Assembly (NCBI GenBank): GCA_003152795.1
Contig: PMBA01000226.1
Span: forward strand, 1-10,230
Direction of reading: 5' to 3'
DNA from: Acidobacteriaceae bacterium
GTDB taxonomy: Bacteria; Acidobacteriota; Terriglobia; Terriglobales; Acidobacteriaceae
Length of the DNA stretch: 10,230 nucleotides
In this document: in pieces, positions 1 to 6,502 of the stretch
Layout: every line of letters begins with the position of its first letter
Numbering within the stretch: the stretch's first letter is position 1
Made by a program: the position numbers and the translations under genes
Notes under the pieces: generated by a model
The model's database searches: none
Told to the model about the DNA's origin: nothing
The model's input: only the letters and a program-made list of their open reading frames with translations

Positions 1-452
1 TGCTGGTCACGGGAGAGGATGAGACCGGGATTGGAGCCGCGAAGTCCTTAGTCCGTTTCGACAAGTGCCCGGGAAAGGATTACAGCGCCGCCCTGCAACA
101 GGACTTCGACGACGCCGCCCCCGATCAAGAACAGGAATTCCTGGGAAGCCTGAAATCCGAAGCCGCGGTACGCGTGGTTGCGTCCCCTCTGCTCGCCACT
201 TCGATTGCCCGCGTCAACGGCAATCCGCATGTGTTTCTTGCAAACTTTGCAGGGCTGCGAGGGGGAGTTAATCCCATCCAGATTCCGCAGACCGGCGTGC
301 AGGTCACGATATCTGGCGCGAAGAAAGGCCGCGGATTCTTCTTGCCGTTTCTCGGAGACTTGCAACCACTGGATGGAATTGTCAGTGCCAGTGGCGTTAC
401 CTACAACCTGCCGACGATTCAAAAGGGGGCAGTATTCTGGTATCAGCCTTGA
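1..452 (+). CDS. 3' end of an unrecognised protein (partial)
   Basis: Reading from position 3, the frame is open from the window edge to a TGA at 450-452, giving the last 149 residues of a protein whose start lies upstream. I do not recognise the family. The first half is mixed and fairly acidic. The second half is rich in Gly, Val, Ile and aromatic residues (HVFLANFAG, GVQVTISGAKKG, GAVFWYQP), the pattern of a small C-terminal beta-sandwich such as those ending many glycoside hydrolases or amidotransferase-like proteins; that comparison is only a guess from texture. No cysteine or metal-binding motif is visible. It runs in the same direction as the respiratory genes but is separated from them by 326 non-coding bases with their own apparent operator, so it probably belongs to a different transcription unit. 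Confidence 0.6.
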   Translation, partial: LVTGEDETGIGAAKSLVRFDKCPGKDYSAALQQDFDDAAPDQEQEFLGSLKSEAAVRVVASPLLATSIARVNGNPHVFLANFAGLRGGVNPIQIPQTGVQVTISGAKKGRGFFLPFLGDLQPLDGIVSASGVTYNLPTIQKGAVFWYQP

Positions 453-645
453 TGAAGGAACCGCCTACTTCGTGCGACGTGCTTTGAAGATTCAAACCCG
501 CAATCAATCGGCATGTTGTGCGCTGAGGTCGGGGTCGGTTTTCTGATTCGATTGGCTTGCAGTTGGCCCGTGATTCCGTGACTCGCTCTTGACCACCAAC
601 CCGGCCATCTTCGCAAAACCTCACGCGAGAGAGACTTTCCGCCGA

Positions 646-672
646 TGTGATTTCGATCACACTTACTTGTGA
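646..672. promoter_or_regulatory. CRP/FNR-family operator, perfect palindrome plus a phased third half-site
   Basis: Positions 646-661 read TGTGA-N6-TCACA, an exact match to the E. coli CRP consensus core. The inner bases TGAT-N4-ATCA also resemble the FNR/FixK type core, whose half-site would be TTGAT, so each half differs from FNR by one base. A third half-site TGTGA follows at 668-672, again after six bases, so three half-sites lie at 11-bp steps on one face of the helix. The site lies about 120 bp before the first start codon. If transcription begins near 715-718, the palindrome is centred about 61-65 bp upstream, the class I activator position. Which regulator binds, and whether the signal is cAMP, oxygen or NO, cannot be told from the sequence. 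Confidence 0.6.
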
Positions 673-705
673 CGCATGCCGCAGAAAAGTTTCGAAGGCG
701 AACCC

Positions 706-711
706 GATAAT
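706..711 (+). promoter_or_regulatory. Candidate -10 element
   Basis: GATAAT differs from the sigma-70 -10 consensus by one base. No good -35 hexamer is found 16-18 bp upstream, as is common for activator-dependent promoters. The element is placed suitably relative to the palindrome at 646-661. Support is weak, because single six-base matches occur by chance. Confidence 0.25.
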
Positions 712-765
712 GGCCGACAACTCAGGCCTGTAAATGAAGCGAATAATTCTGCCAACTCGACCGCC

Positions 766-772
766 AAGGAGG
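766..772 (+). promoter_or_regulatory. Strong Shine-Dalgarno deciding the start at 779
   Basis: AAGGAGG lies six bases before the ATG at 779. The in-frame ATG at 734 has no comparable site and would place 15 charged and polar residues ahead of an otherwise standard signal peptide. The 779 start is therefore preferred. Confidence 0.8.
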
Positions 773-778
773 CGATCC

Positions 779-2308
779 ATGGATATGCGGCATCCGGTGT
801 CCCTGTTTGTTGTTTTTGTCCTCACGATCATATTGCTGGCCGGAAGCAGTTATGCGATCCCGGCCTTTTCACGCCAGTACGGCACGTCGTGCAGCACGTG
901 TCACGTGGACTTTCCCAAGCTCAACGACTTTGGCAAGGCTTTCAAGGACGCCGGGTTCAAGTTTCCGAAGGGGGATGAGGACTTTATCAAGGTTCCCCCA
1001 TTAATGCTGGGAGCGCCGGCGCAAAAAGATATGTGGCCGCATGTTATCTTTCCGGGAACCATCCCGGGAATGCCGCAGATAGGCCTGCGCTACAACCAGT
1101 TTTTCCAATACACCAGCGGCAACGCCAACAACTACTACCAGCCTTCGGGGGCGCCGGGGACGCCACTGTCGCCGACGATTCCGCGCACCGACTTTGAGGC
1201 GGGGCTGTTCAGCATCTTCATGGCGGGGAATTTTGGCAGCGATATCGCGTTCTGGGTGGACGACGACATCAGTGTCTCGGGGCTCAACGCCAATGGCGCT
1301 CTCGGCGACGGTTATCTGCGTTTTGGCAACATTGGGCGCTTCCTGAAGTTGCCGACCGACGCGCTTGCCTTGAGGGTGGGCCAGTTCGAACTTGACTTGC
1401 CTTTTACGCAGGCCCGCTCGATCAATATCAGCACCTACGATATTTACACTCAGGCGAACATCGGGTCGAGCAGTCAGAATGTGAACAACCAGTTTTCCAT
1501 GGCCGATGCTGTACAGGGAGTTGAATTCAGTGGAGGCCATCAGTATGGCGGCTACCACTACTCGCTGGCAGTGGTGAACCAGAACACGGGCGGAGGAACC
1601 GTCTCGTCGGCTACCAATGTTTCCTCTCCGGGGGGATTCTTTTCCGACTCTAACTACAAAGACATCTACGGCCGGTTTTCGTACCGCTTCAACCTGGAAA
1701 AGGACCCGGCGAGCCGGCACGATGTTCAGGCAGCAGGCGCCACCGGACCGCGCGACCATACCTACCTGAACCTGGGCACGTTCTTCTTCAAAGGTCGTTC
1801 GGTGCAGCGGTTCAACGGATTGACCAGTGGAGGCGCAGCCGATGTGCTGACCGCGCGCGAACCTTTCTACCGGTTTGGCGGGGACTTCAGCTTTAACTAT
1901 CGTACATTCAATCTGTTCGGTCTCTACATGTATGGCCACGATCAGGATCTTCTGTTGAACTCTGGCTTTACTGGATTTGTGAGTGGTACTCCTGCCAAGT
2001 TCAATGGTGGCTTCCTGGAGGCCGACTATCTCGCGCTGCCCTGGCTGATGGCAATCTTGCGCTACGACCACGTGCAATCGACCGCGGATTTTCTTAACCA
2101 GGCTGACTCGGGAAATTATTACTCGCCGGTGGGGACCACGCGTGACCGGGTCACACCCGGTGTTCAATTCCTGATTCACGCTAATATCAAGGCGTCGTTT
2201 GAATACCAGTTCCGTCCACAACAAGCCCTCACTTATGACGCGAATGGGAAGGCGTTGAATCCGTTCCGTACGAACACGGCCACCGGCGCCTTGGAATTTG
2301 TATACTAG
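779..2308 (+). CDS. Exported monoheme c-type cytochrome fused to an outer-membrane-type beta-barrel
   Basis: The product has 509 residues from the ATG that follows a strong Shine-Dalgarno. Residues 1-26 form a signal peptide with a likely cut after SYA. Close behind is one heme c motif, CSTCH at residues 38-42, followed by a conserved-looking stretch (FPKLNDFGKAF). The remaining roughly 430 residues have no transmembrane helix; they show alternating hydrophobic strands, many Tyr/Phe/Gly/Asn residues and strand patterns such as YRFNL, FNYRTFNLFG and ASFEYQF, and the chain ends in FVY. This is the look of an outer-membrane barrel of perhaps 14-18 strands. Only one heme is present, so it is not a multiheme conduit by itself. 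A likely role is electron passage or docking at the outer membrane together with the periplasmic carriers encoded downstream. The cytochrome motif is certain; the barrel is inferred from composition and the C-terminal aromatic residue. Confidence 0.82.
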   Translation: MDMRHPVSLFVVFVLTIILLAGSSYAIPAFSRQYGTSCSTCHVDFPKLNDFGKAFKDAGFKFPKGDEDFIKVPPLMLGAPAQKDMWPHVIFPGTIPGMPQIGLRYNQFFQYTSGNANNYYQPSGAPGTPLSPTIPRTDFEAGLFSIFMAGNFGSDIAFWVDDDISVSGLNANGALGDGYLRFGNIGRFLKLPTDALALRVGQFELDLPFTQARSINISTYDIYTQANIGSSSQNVNNQFSMADAVQGVEFSGGHQYGGYHYSLAVVNQNTGGGTVSSATNVSSPGGFFSDSNYKDIYGRFSYRFNLEKDPASRHDVQAAGATGPRDHTYLNLGTFFFKGRSVQRFNGLTSGGAADVLTAREPFYRFGGDFSFNYRTFNLFGLYMYGHDQDLLLNSGFTGFVSGTPAKFNGGFLEADYLALPWLMAILRYDHVQSTADFLNQADSGNYYSPVGTTRDRVTPGVQFLIHANIKASFEYQFRPQQALTYDANGKALNPFRTNTATGALEFVY

Positions 2309-2359
2309 GGGCTGGAACTTCTTACAACGAGTATGGCAAAGGGAAATTAAGGAGAGAGA

Positions 2360-2947
2360 ATGAAACGCACTTTGACGATGATGATGGTGATGGCAGTGAT
2401 AGCGATGATGAGCCTGGCAGCCAGCGCGGGCACAATCAGTGGAAAAGTCTCCGGCGTGAGCGGCGAATCTGTGGTCTATGTCGACGCTATTGCCGGAAAG
2501 ACTTTCCCGGCTCCGACCGCGAAGCCGGTCATCGACCAGAAAGGCCTGGTGTTCCAGCCGCACATTGTGGTGGTGGAGCAGGGCACGACGGTCGAGTTCT
2601 TAAACAGTGACAAAGTCGCTCACAACGTGTTCTGGCCGTCCGTGGGCGGCAACAAGAAACTCACCCACAACCTGGGCACCTGGCCGCAGGGCGAAAAGCG
2701 TCCGTTCAAGTTTGACAATGCGGGCGCAGTGCCGCTGCTGTGCAATGTGCACCCGGAGATGGCCGGCTATGTCGTCGTATCGCCGACCCCGTATTTTGCT
2801 CTGACCGACAAATCAGGCGAATACAAGATCGAGAACGTTCCCGACGGCAGCTACACGGTAACCGCGTGGCATGAAGGCGCCAAGAACCAATCCAAGCCGG
2901 TCGCTGTGGCGGGCGACAGCAAAGCGGACTTCACACTGAGCAAATAG
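2360..2947 (+). CDS. Exported cupredoxin (plastocyanin-like) with carboxypeptidase-regulatory-like tail
   Basis: This 195-residue protein starts at ATG 2360 with GGAGAGA at 2351-2357. A signal peptide covers residues 1-23 (cut after ASA). The cupredoxin domain spans about residues 60-141. His88 in AHNVFW and the cluster Cys128, His131, Met134 (CNVHPEM) supply the four ligands of a type 1 blue copper site, with the short C-x2-H-x2-M loop. It has no CuA motif (C-x3-C), so it is not a cytochrome oxidase subunit II. Residues 145-195 (FALTDKSGEYKIENVPDGSY) resemble a transthyretin/carboxypeptidase-regulatory fold. It is probably a periplasmic one-electron carrier. Relatives are often labelled methylamine utilization protein, but nothing here supports that function. 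It lies 51 bp after the barrel gene and is followed by a hairpin element that may limit read-through. Confidence 0.85.
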   Translation: MKRTLTMMMVMAVIAMMSLAASAGTISGKVSGVSGESVVYVDAIAGKTFPAPTAKPVIDQKGLVFQPHIVVVEQGTTVEFLNSDKVAHNVFWPSVGGNKKLTHNLGTWPQGEKRPFKFDNAGAVPLLCNVHPEMAGYVVVSPTPYFALTDKSGEYKIENVPDGSYTVTAWHEGAKNQSKPVAVAGDSKADFTLSK

Positions 2948-2955
2948 TCAAGAAA

Positions 2956-3019
2956 TGGAGTGACGGGCGTCTCGCCCGTCCAGTTTTATAACGGCCGGGC
3001 GGGAACGCCCGGCGCTCCA
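2956..3019. repeat. REP/REPIN-like cloverleaf element between operon segments
   Basis: Three nested inverted repeats fill this gap. Hairpin 1 at 2962-2980 has a perfect 8-bp stem (GACGGGCG/CGCCCGTC) with a 3-base loop. Hairpin 2 at 2994-3013 has a perfect 8-bp stem (GCCGGGCG/CGCCCGGC) with loop GGAA. An outer stem joins TGGAGT at 2956-2961 to GCTCCA at 3014-3019 (one T-G wobble). The whole can fold as two arms closed by a stem. The paired GC-rich palindromes resemble dispersed REP/REPIN elements. Hairpin 1 is followed after three bases by TTTT, so it could also act as a weak terminator or mRNA-end protector between the cupredoxin gene and the oxidoreductase gene. No second copy occurs in this window. 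Confidence 0.65.
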
Positions 3020-3042
3020 CTTATCTACTGGGGACTGTTATC

Positions 3043-5154
3043 GTGCTGAAGCGCTTCAAAGACAAGAAAGTGGACAGGGATTGGTTGAACACCAACTTTC
3101 CCTGCATGATGGCTTGTCCGGCCCACACGAACGCAGGCCGGTACGTCGAACTCATTGCGGAAGGGCGATTTGAAGAAGCTTACAAGTTTGCCCGCGATCC
3201 GAATCCGCTGGCGAGTATCTGCGGCCGGGTTTGCGCCCATCCCTGTGAAACAGCCTGTCGCCGAGGCGAAATCGATCGCCCCATCGCCATCCGGGCTCTC
3301 AAGCGTTTTCTGACGGAGCGGCACGGGCCGGAATCGAAGCGTCCTCTGGACATCTATGCCGGACGGGCCCAGACCAAGCTGCCCTTCAAGGTTGCCGTGG
3401 TCGGCGGCGGCCCGGTAGGACTCTCCGCGGCGCATGACCTGGCTCTGATGGGCTACTCGGTCACGATCTTCGAATCCGCTCCGGTGGCTGGCGGAATGCT
3501 ATACCTGGGCATTCCCGAATATCGCTTGCCGCGCGACGTGGTGGAAGCGCAAGTGCGAGAGATTCTTGCCACGGGCGATATTACGTTGAAACTCAACCAG
3601 ACAGCGGGACGGGACTTCATGGTTTCCGACCTGCGCCATCAGGGCTTCGACGCGGTGCTGATCGCCGTGGGCGCGCACCGCAGCCGCGACCTCACCATCC
3701 CCGGCGTTGACCTGGATGGCGTCTACAAGGGGATCGATTTCCTGCTCAACGTGAATCTCGGCTATAAGTTCACCATCGGCAAGAAGGTAATTGTGATTGG
3801 CGGCGGCAATGTGGCGATGGACGTGGCCCGTTCGGCGGCTCGGGAAGTGGTCCGGCAGCATGTTGGTGGAGTCGAAGACCTCGAGCCTTCGCTGGAGAGT
3901 GTAAGCGCCGTGGCCACGAAAGAGATGGTGGACGTATCTCTGTCTGCCCTGCGCATGGGCGCACAGGAAGTGCATCTGGTCTGCCTGGAAAAGCGCGAAG
4001 AGATGCCGGCGGCACTGGAAGAGATCGAAGAGGCCGAGACGGAAGGCATCGTCATGCATCCCGGCCTGGGCCCGAAGCGCATGATCGGCAAGAATGGCAG
4101 AGTTGTGGCGCTCGAGACGCTCGACACGAAATGGGTTTTCGATCAGAACAAGCGCTTCAACCCGGCGTTCTACGAGGGCAGTGAACGGGAACTGGAGTGC
4201 GACACCGTGATTATGGCCGTTGGCCAGGCGCCGCGACTGGACTTCCTCAAACCCGACGACGGCGTGGATTTGTCTCCCCGTGGGCTGATCGCGGTGAACC
4301 CGCAAACGCTGATGACCTCGGCAAACGGAATTTTTGCCGGCGGCGACTGCGTTTTCGGCCCGCGTCTGATCATCGATAGCGTGGCCGACGGCAAGCGCGC
4401 GGCGGTCGGCATTGATGAGTTCGTGCGCACACACCAATGGCGTGAAGCTGTCGCCGGAGCGGATGGCCGCGAGGATACAGACGGACCACCGCTGTCAATT
4501 GGTAGCGTGGCCCAGGGCAGACGCGCCGCGGACAGCATTAGTGGGCTCATGGCGGGCGAGGGGCACCCGGAACCGTTGATCGAGATCGAGGTAATGAAGC
4601 GCTACAGCATGCCGCTGGATTTGTTGGACCTGGCGCGCCCGCCCATCCCCATGCTGCCGCTGGAGCGCCGTACCGGAGTAACAGAAGTCGAAGTCGGCTA
4701 CGACGCGCAGTCGGCGATGGAAGAAGCCCAGCGCTGTCTGCATTGCTGGGTGAACACGGTGTTTGAAGGCACCCCGGAAGACGGGAACATGTGCATCCTG
4801 TGCGGCGGTTGCGTCGATGTGTGCCCAGAGAACTGCCTGCAGTTGGTTTCCCTGGATCGCATTCAGTTCGAGCCCGAAACCGTCGAGCGGATTCGGGAGC
4901 ACCAGGAATTGTTTGGCGTGGAACTCGACGAGGTGGCGGCCGACGAACTCGGCGTCGTGACCGGGTCCGCCATGCTGAAGGACGAAACGCGGTGTATTCG
5001 CTGCGGGCTCTGCGCCGCGCGCTGTCCCGTCGGCACCATTACGATGGAGTCGTACAACCTGGTTTCGGCGGAGCCGACCGGGTTAATTTCGGTGGAAGCC
5101 ATCGATGGACCGCTCCGACCACAATCGCCAGCAACGGCTGGAGGCCCGAAATAA
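3043..5154 (+). CDS. Multi-cluster Fe-S/FAD NAD(P)-linked oxidoreductase (GltD/NfnB/DPYD-like) with C-terminal 2x[4Fe-4S] domain
   Basis: This 703-residue protein has a GTG start with GGGGA about eight bases upstream. Residues 15-90 form the Fe-S domain found in GltD, NfnB and dihydropyrimidine dehydrogenase, with C21, C25 and C60, C64, C68, C72 (three successive C-x3-C steps). An FAD dinucleotide fold begins at GGGPVG (121-126), and the second FAD motif is FAGGD (431-435). An NAD(P) fold begins at GGGNVA (253-258). Residues 565-568 add a C-x2-C pair. A bacterial ferredoxin domain follows, with C584, C587, C590, C594 and C651, C654, C657, C661. No signal peptide or membrane helix is present, so it is cytoplasmic. 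It is longer than GltD, and no glutamate synthase large subunit is nearby. Lying 32 bp before the Rieske gene, it is likely a peripheral subunit passing electrons between NAD(P)(H) and the quinone-reactive complex. The direction is unknown. An internal duplication at residues 439-461 and 481-503 is unusual. Confidence 0.88.
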   Translation: MLKRFKDKKVDRDWLNTNFPCMMACPAHTNAGRYVELIAEGRFEEAYKFARDPNPLASICGRVCAHPCETACRRGEIDRPIAIRALKRFLTERHGPESKRPLDIYAGRAQTKLPFKVAVVGGGPVGLSAAHDLALMGYSVTIFESAPVAGGMLYLGIPEYRLPRDVVEAQVREILATGDITLKLNQTAGRDFMVSDLRHQGFDAVLIAVGAHRSRDLTIPGVDLDGVYKGIDFLLNVNLGYKFTIGKKVIVIGGGNVAMDVARSAAREVVRQHVGGVEDLEPSLESVSAVATKEMVDVSLSALRMGAQEVHLVCLEKREEMPAALEEIEEAETEGIVMHPGLGPKRMIGKNGRVVALETLDTKWVFDQNKRFNPAFYEGSERELECDTVIMAVGQAPRLDFLKPDDGVDLSPRGLIAVNPQTLMTSANGIFAGGDCVFGPRLIIDSVADGKRAAVGIDEFVRTHQWREAVAGADGREDTDGPPLSIGSVAQGRRAADSISGLMAGEGHPEPLIEIEVMKRYSMPLDLLDLARPPIPMLPLERRTGVTEVEVGYDAQSAMEEAQRCLHCWVNTVFEGTPEDGNMCILCGGCVDVCPENCLQLVSLDRIQFEPETVERIREHQELFGVELDEVAADELGVVTGSAMLKDETRCIRCGLCAARCPVGTITMESYNLVSAEPTGLISVEAIDGPLRPQSPATAGGPK
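4357..4551 (+). repeat. In-frame internal duplication within the oxidoreductase gene
   Basis: Bases 4357-4425 and 4483-4551, exactly 126 bp (42 codons) apart, match at 48 of 69 positions by hand alignment. The encoded segments share GP-L-I-SVA-G-RAA---I spacing (12 of 23 residues identical: IDSVADGKRAA versus IGSVAQGRRAA). The first copy follows the FAD motif as usual in the GltD family; the second sits in the linker before the ferredoxin domain. Confidence 0.55.
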
Positions 5155-5186
5155 CGTTCCGAGGCAGGTTTTCGAGGTAAAGCGTA

Positions 5187-5705
5187 ATGTCCGAAGAAAA
5201 GAAAATCACGCCGGCGGAAAATGGCAACGAGTTCAACCGCCGCGCCTTTTTCGTGAAGCTGGGATTGGGATCGCTGAGTATCGCCGCGGCCGGCACGGCG
5301 GCGTTTTCGTACCAGTTTCTCTCGCCGAATGTTTTGTACGAGCCCTCACCCATCGTCAATGCGGGCAGGCCGGAAAATTATGCGGTCGATTCCGTGACCC
5401 TGGACGTGAACTCGGGAATTTATCTCATCCATGCCCAGGAAGGATTTTTTGCGCTGAGCGCCATCTGCACCCATCTTGGATGCCTGACGGCATGGAAGCC
5501 GGAACTAGGGGAGCACGGGATCATCGCGTGCCCTTGTCATGGCAGCAAATTTTACGTTCGCGATACCGGGAAGACCCCGGGAGAGAAGATTGAGGGGCCG
5601 GCCCCCAAGCCGCTACCCTGGCTGCAGACGTCACTGAGCGATGAGGGAGACTTGATGGTGGATCGTTCCAAACAAATTGATCCGATGAAGTTCCTGAGGG
5701 TGTGA
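5187..5705 (+). CDS. Rieske [2Fe-2S] iron-sulfur protein, Tat-targeted
   Basis: This 172-residue protein is close to the usual length for bacterial Rieske subunits. The N-terminus carries a twin-arginine motif (NRRAFF, residues 17-22) followed by a hydrophobic helix at about 25-45, which normally stays as the membrane anchor after Tat export of the folded cluster. Cluster ligands are C94 and H96 (CTHLGC) and C115 and H118 (CPCHGS); C99 and C117 would form the stabilising disulfide. Ser120 of the hydrogen-bond network is present, but the residue two places on, Tyr in mitochondrial and b6f proteins, is Phe122. In studied Rieske proteins losing that Tyr hydroxyl lowers the midpoint potential, which would suit menaquinol. 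GAGG at 5174-5177 precedes the ATG. The gene ends 2 bp before the preferred start of cytochrome b. Confidence 0.95.
   Translation: MSEEKKITPAENGNEFNRRAFFVKLGLGSLSIAAAGTAAFSYQFLSPNVLYEPSPIVNAGRPENYAVDSVTLDVNSGIYLIHAQEGFFALSAICTHLGCLTAWKPELGEHGIIACPCHGSKFYVRDTGKTPGEKIEGPAPKPLPWLQTSLSDEGDLMVDRSKQIDPMKFLRV
5696..5700 (+). promoter_or_regulatory. Shine-Dalgarno inside the Rieske 3' end, favouring GTG 5708
   Basis: GAGGG lies seven bases before the GTG at 5708 but only one base before the other in-frame GTG at 5702, which overlaps the Rieske stop. Spacing therefore favours 5708. The two choices differ by two residues. Confidence 0.5.
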
Positions 5706-5707
5706 GC

Positions 5708-6502
5708 GTGGCGAAGACAATCACGAACTACTTCGAGGAGTTACGCGGCACGCGGGTCTGGCGGTCGGTGTTCCGCAGCGGGACCGGATCCAGTCCCTTG
5801 CACCGGGCGCTGGCTGTGCAGCAGAACGTATTCCTGCACCTTTTCTCCACCAAGGTGCGGACCCGAATGCTCAGTTTCAGTACGACATGGTACCTGGGCA
5901 CCCTGACCCTGGGAACATTCTTAATACTGGTGGGCACAGGCATTCCCCTGATGTTCTATTACCATCCCTCGGTGCCGCAGGCGTATGCGGACACTAAGGA
6001 TCTACAGTTCGTCGTCTCTTCCGGCTTATTCCTGCGCAACCTGCACCGCTGGTCCGCGCATGCCATGGTTTTCCTGGTGTTCGCGCATATGTTCAAAGTG
6101 TTTTACCGCGGCGCCTATCGTCCGCCGCGCGAGTTCAATTGGGTCATCGGAGTCATCCTGCTGTTGATTACGCTGCTGCTCAGTTACACGGGCTACCTGT
6201 TGCCCTGGGACCAGTTGGCTTTCTGGGCGATCACGGTGGGTTCTAACATCGCTTCCGCGGTGCCGGTCATGGGCAACAAAGTGCACTTCCTCATGCTGGG
6301 TGGCAATGTCGTGAACGCCAACGCACTGCTGCGTTTTTACGTGTTGCACTGCATGATTCTGCCGCTGGTCGCAATACTTTTTGTCGCCATACACTTCTGG
6401 CGCATTCGCAAAGATGGCGGACTCTATGCTCACCAAAGCGAGCCCAAAACGGTGGCTGCTCAATCGGTTCCGGCCGTCACGAAGGGGGTCCCAGTCCAAT
6501 GA
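5708..6502 (+). CDS. Cytochrome b6-like subunit (N-terminal half of split cytochrome b)
   Basis: This 264-residue integral membrane protein has four hydrophobic helices matching helices A-D of cytochrome b. Heme ligands are H113 and H127 in helix B (HRWSAH...FAHMF) and H214 and H229 in helix D. The helix D pair is 15 apart, the b6f-type spacing, whereas bc1 uses 14. Conserved features include MFYYHP after helix A, the PPREFNW loop and the [13 protein letters not shown] segment near the quinol oxidation site. At the position of the b6f cysteine that holds heme cn there is Tyr62, so no covalent third heme is expected. An N-terminal extension of about 50 residues precedes helix A. It forms the membrane core with the Rieske protein and the next gene, to which it is coupled by an ATGA overlap at 6499-6502. 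GTG 5702 is an alternative start. Confidence 0.93.
   Translation: MAKTITNYFEELRGTRVWRSVFRSGTGSSPLHRALAVQQNVFLHLFSTKVRTRMLSFSTTWYLGTLTLGTFLILVGTGIPLMFYYHPSVPQAYADTKDLQFVVSSGLFLRNLHRWSAHAMVFLVFAHMFKVFYRGAYRPPREFNWVIGVILLLITLLLSYTGYLLPWDQLAFWAITVGSNIASAVPVMGNKVHFLMLGGNVVNANALLRFYVLHCMILPLVAILFVAIHFWRIRKDGGLYAHQSEPKTVAAQSVPAVTKGVPVQ

Larger units (their letters stand above)
453..778. other. Intergenic region upstream of the respiratory cluster
   Basis: This stretch of 326 bases separates the partial upstream gene from the monoheme barrel gene. Short open frames cross it on both strands, but none has a convincing ribosome binding site or protein character. I see no clear intrinsic terminator behind the upstream gene. 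The informative part is the downstream third: a CRP-type palindrome at 646-661, another half-site at 668-672 and a possible -10 element at 706-711. It is best read as the promoter region of the cluster. Confidence 0.6.

Noticed and set aside
589..617. TTGACC at 589-594 as a -35 promoter element
   Set aside because: No acceptable -10 hexamer occurs 16-18 bp downstream.
734..778. Upstream ATG at 734 as start of the barrel cytochrome
   Set aside because: It lacks a Shine-Dalgarno and would add 15 mostly basic and polar residues before a complete signal peptide; ATG 779 has AAGGAGG at ideal spacing.
397..831. Minus-strand open frame across the upstream intergenic region
   Set aside because: It overlaps the operator, the upstream gene end and the signal peptide of the barrel gene, has no ribosome binding site that I can see and shows no domain character.
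1001..2563. Long open frame of 520 codons on the minus strand
   Set aside because: It lies opposite the barrel and cupredoxin genes, crosses their intergenic gap, has no signal, domain or composition typical of a real protein, and is explained by codon bias of the sense genes.
3499..4437. Minus-strand open frame of 312 codons
   Set aside because: It is antisense to the oxidoreductase, whose FAD and NAD(P) motifs fix the coding strand; the translation is His- and Arg-rich with no recognisable feature.
3043..5154. Annotation as glutamate synthase small subunit (GltD)
   Set aside because: The core resembles GltD, but the C-terminal ferredoxin domain, the extra cysteines and a Rieske/cytochrome b neighbourhood without a large subunit argue for a respiratory role.
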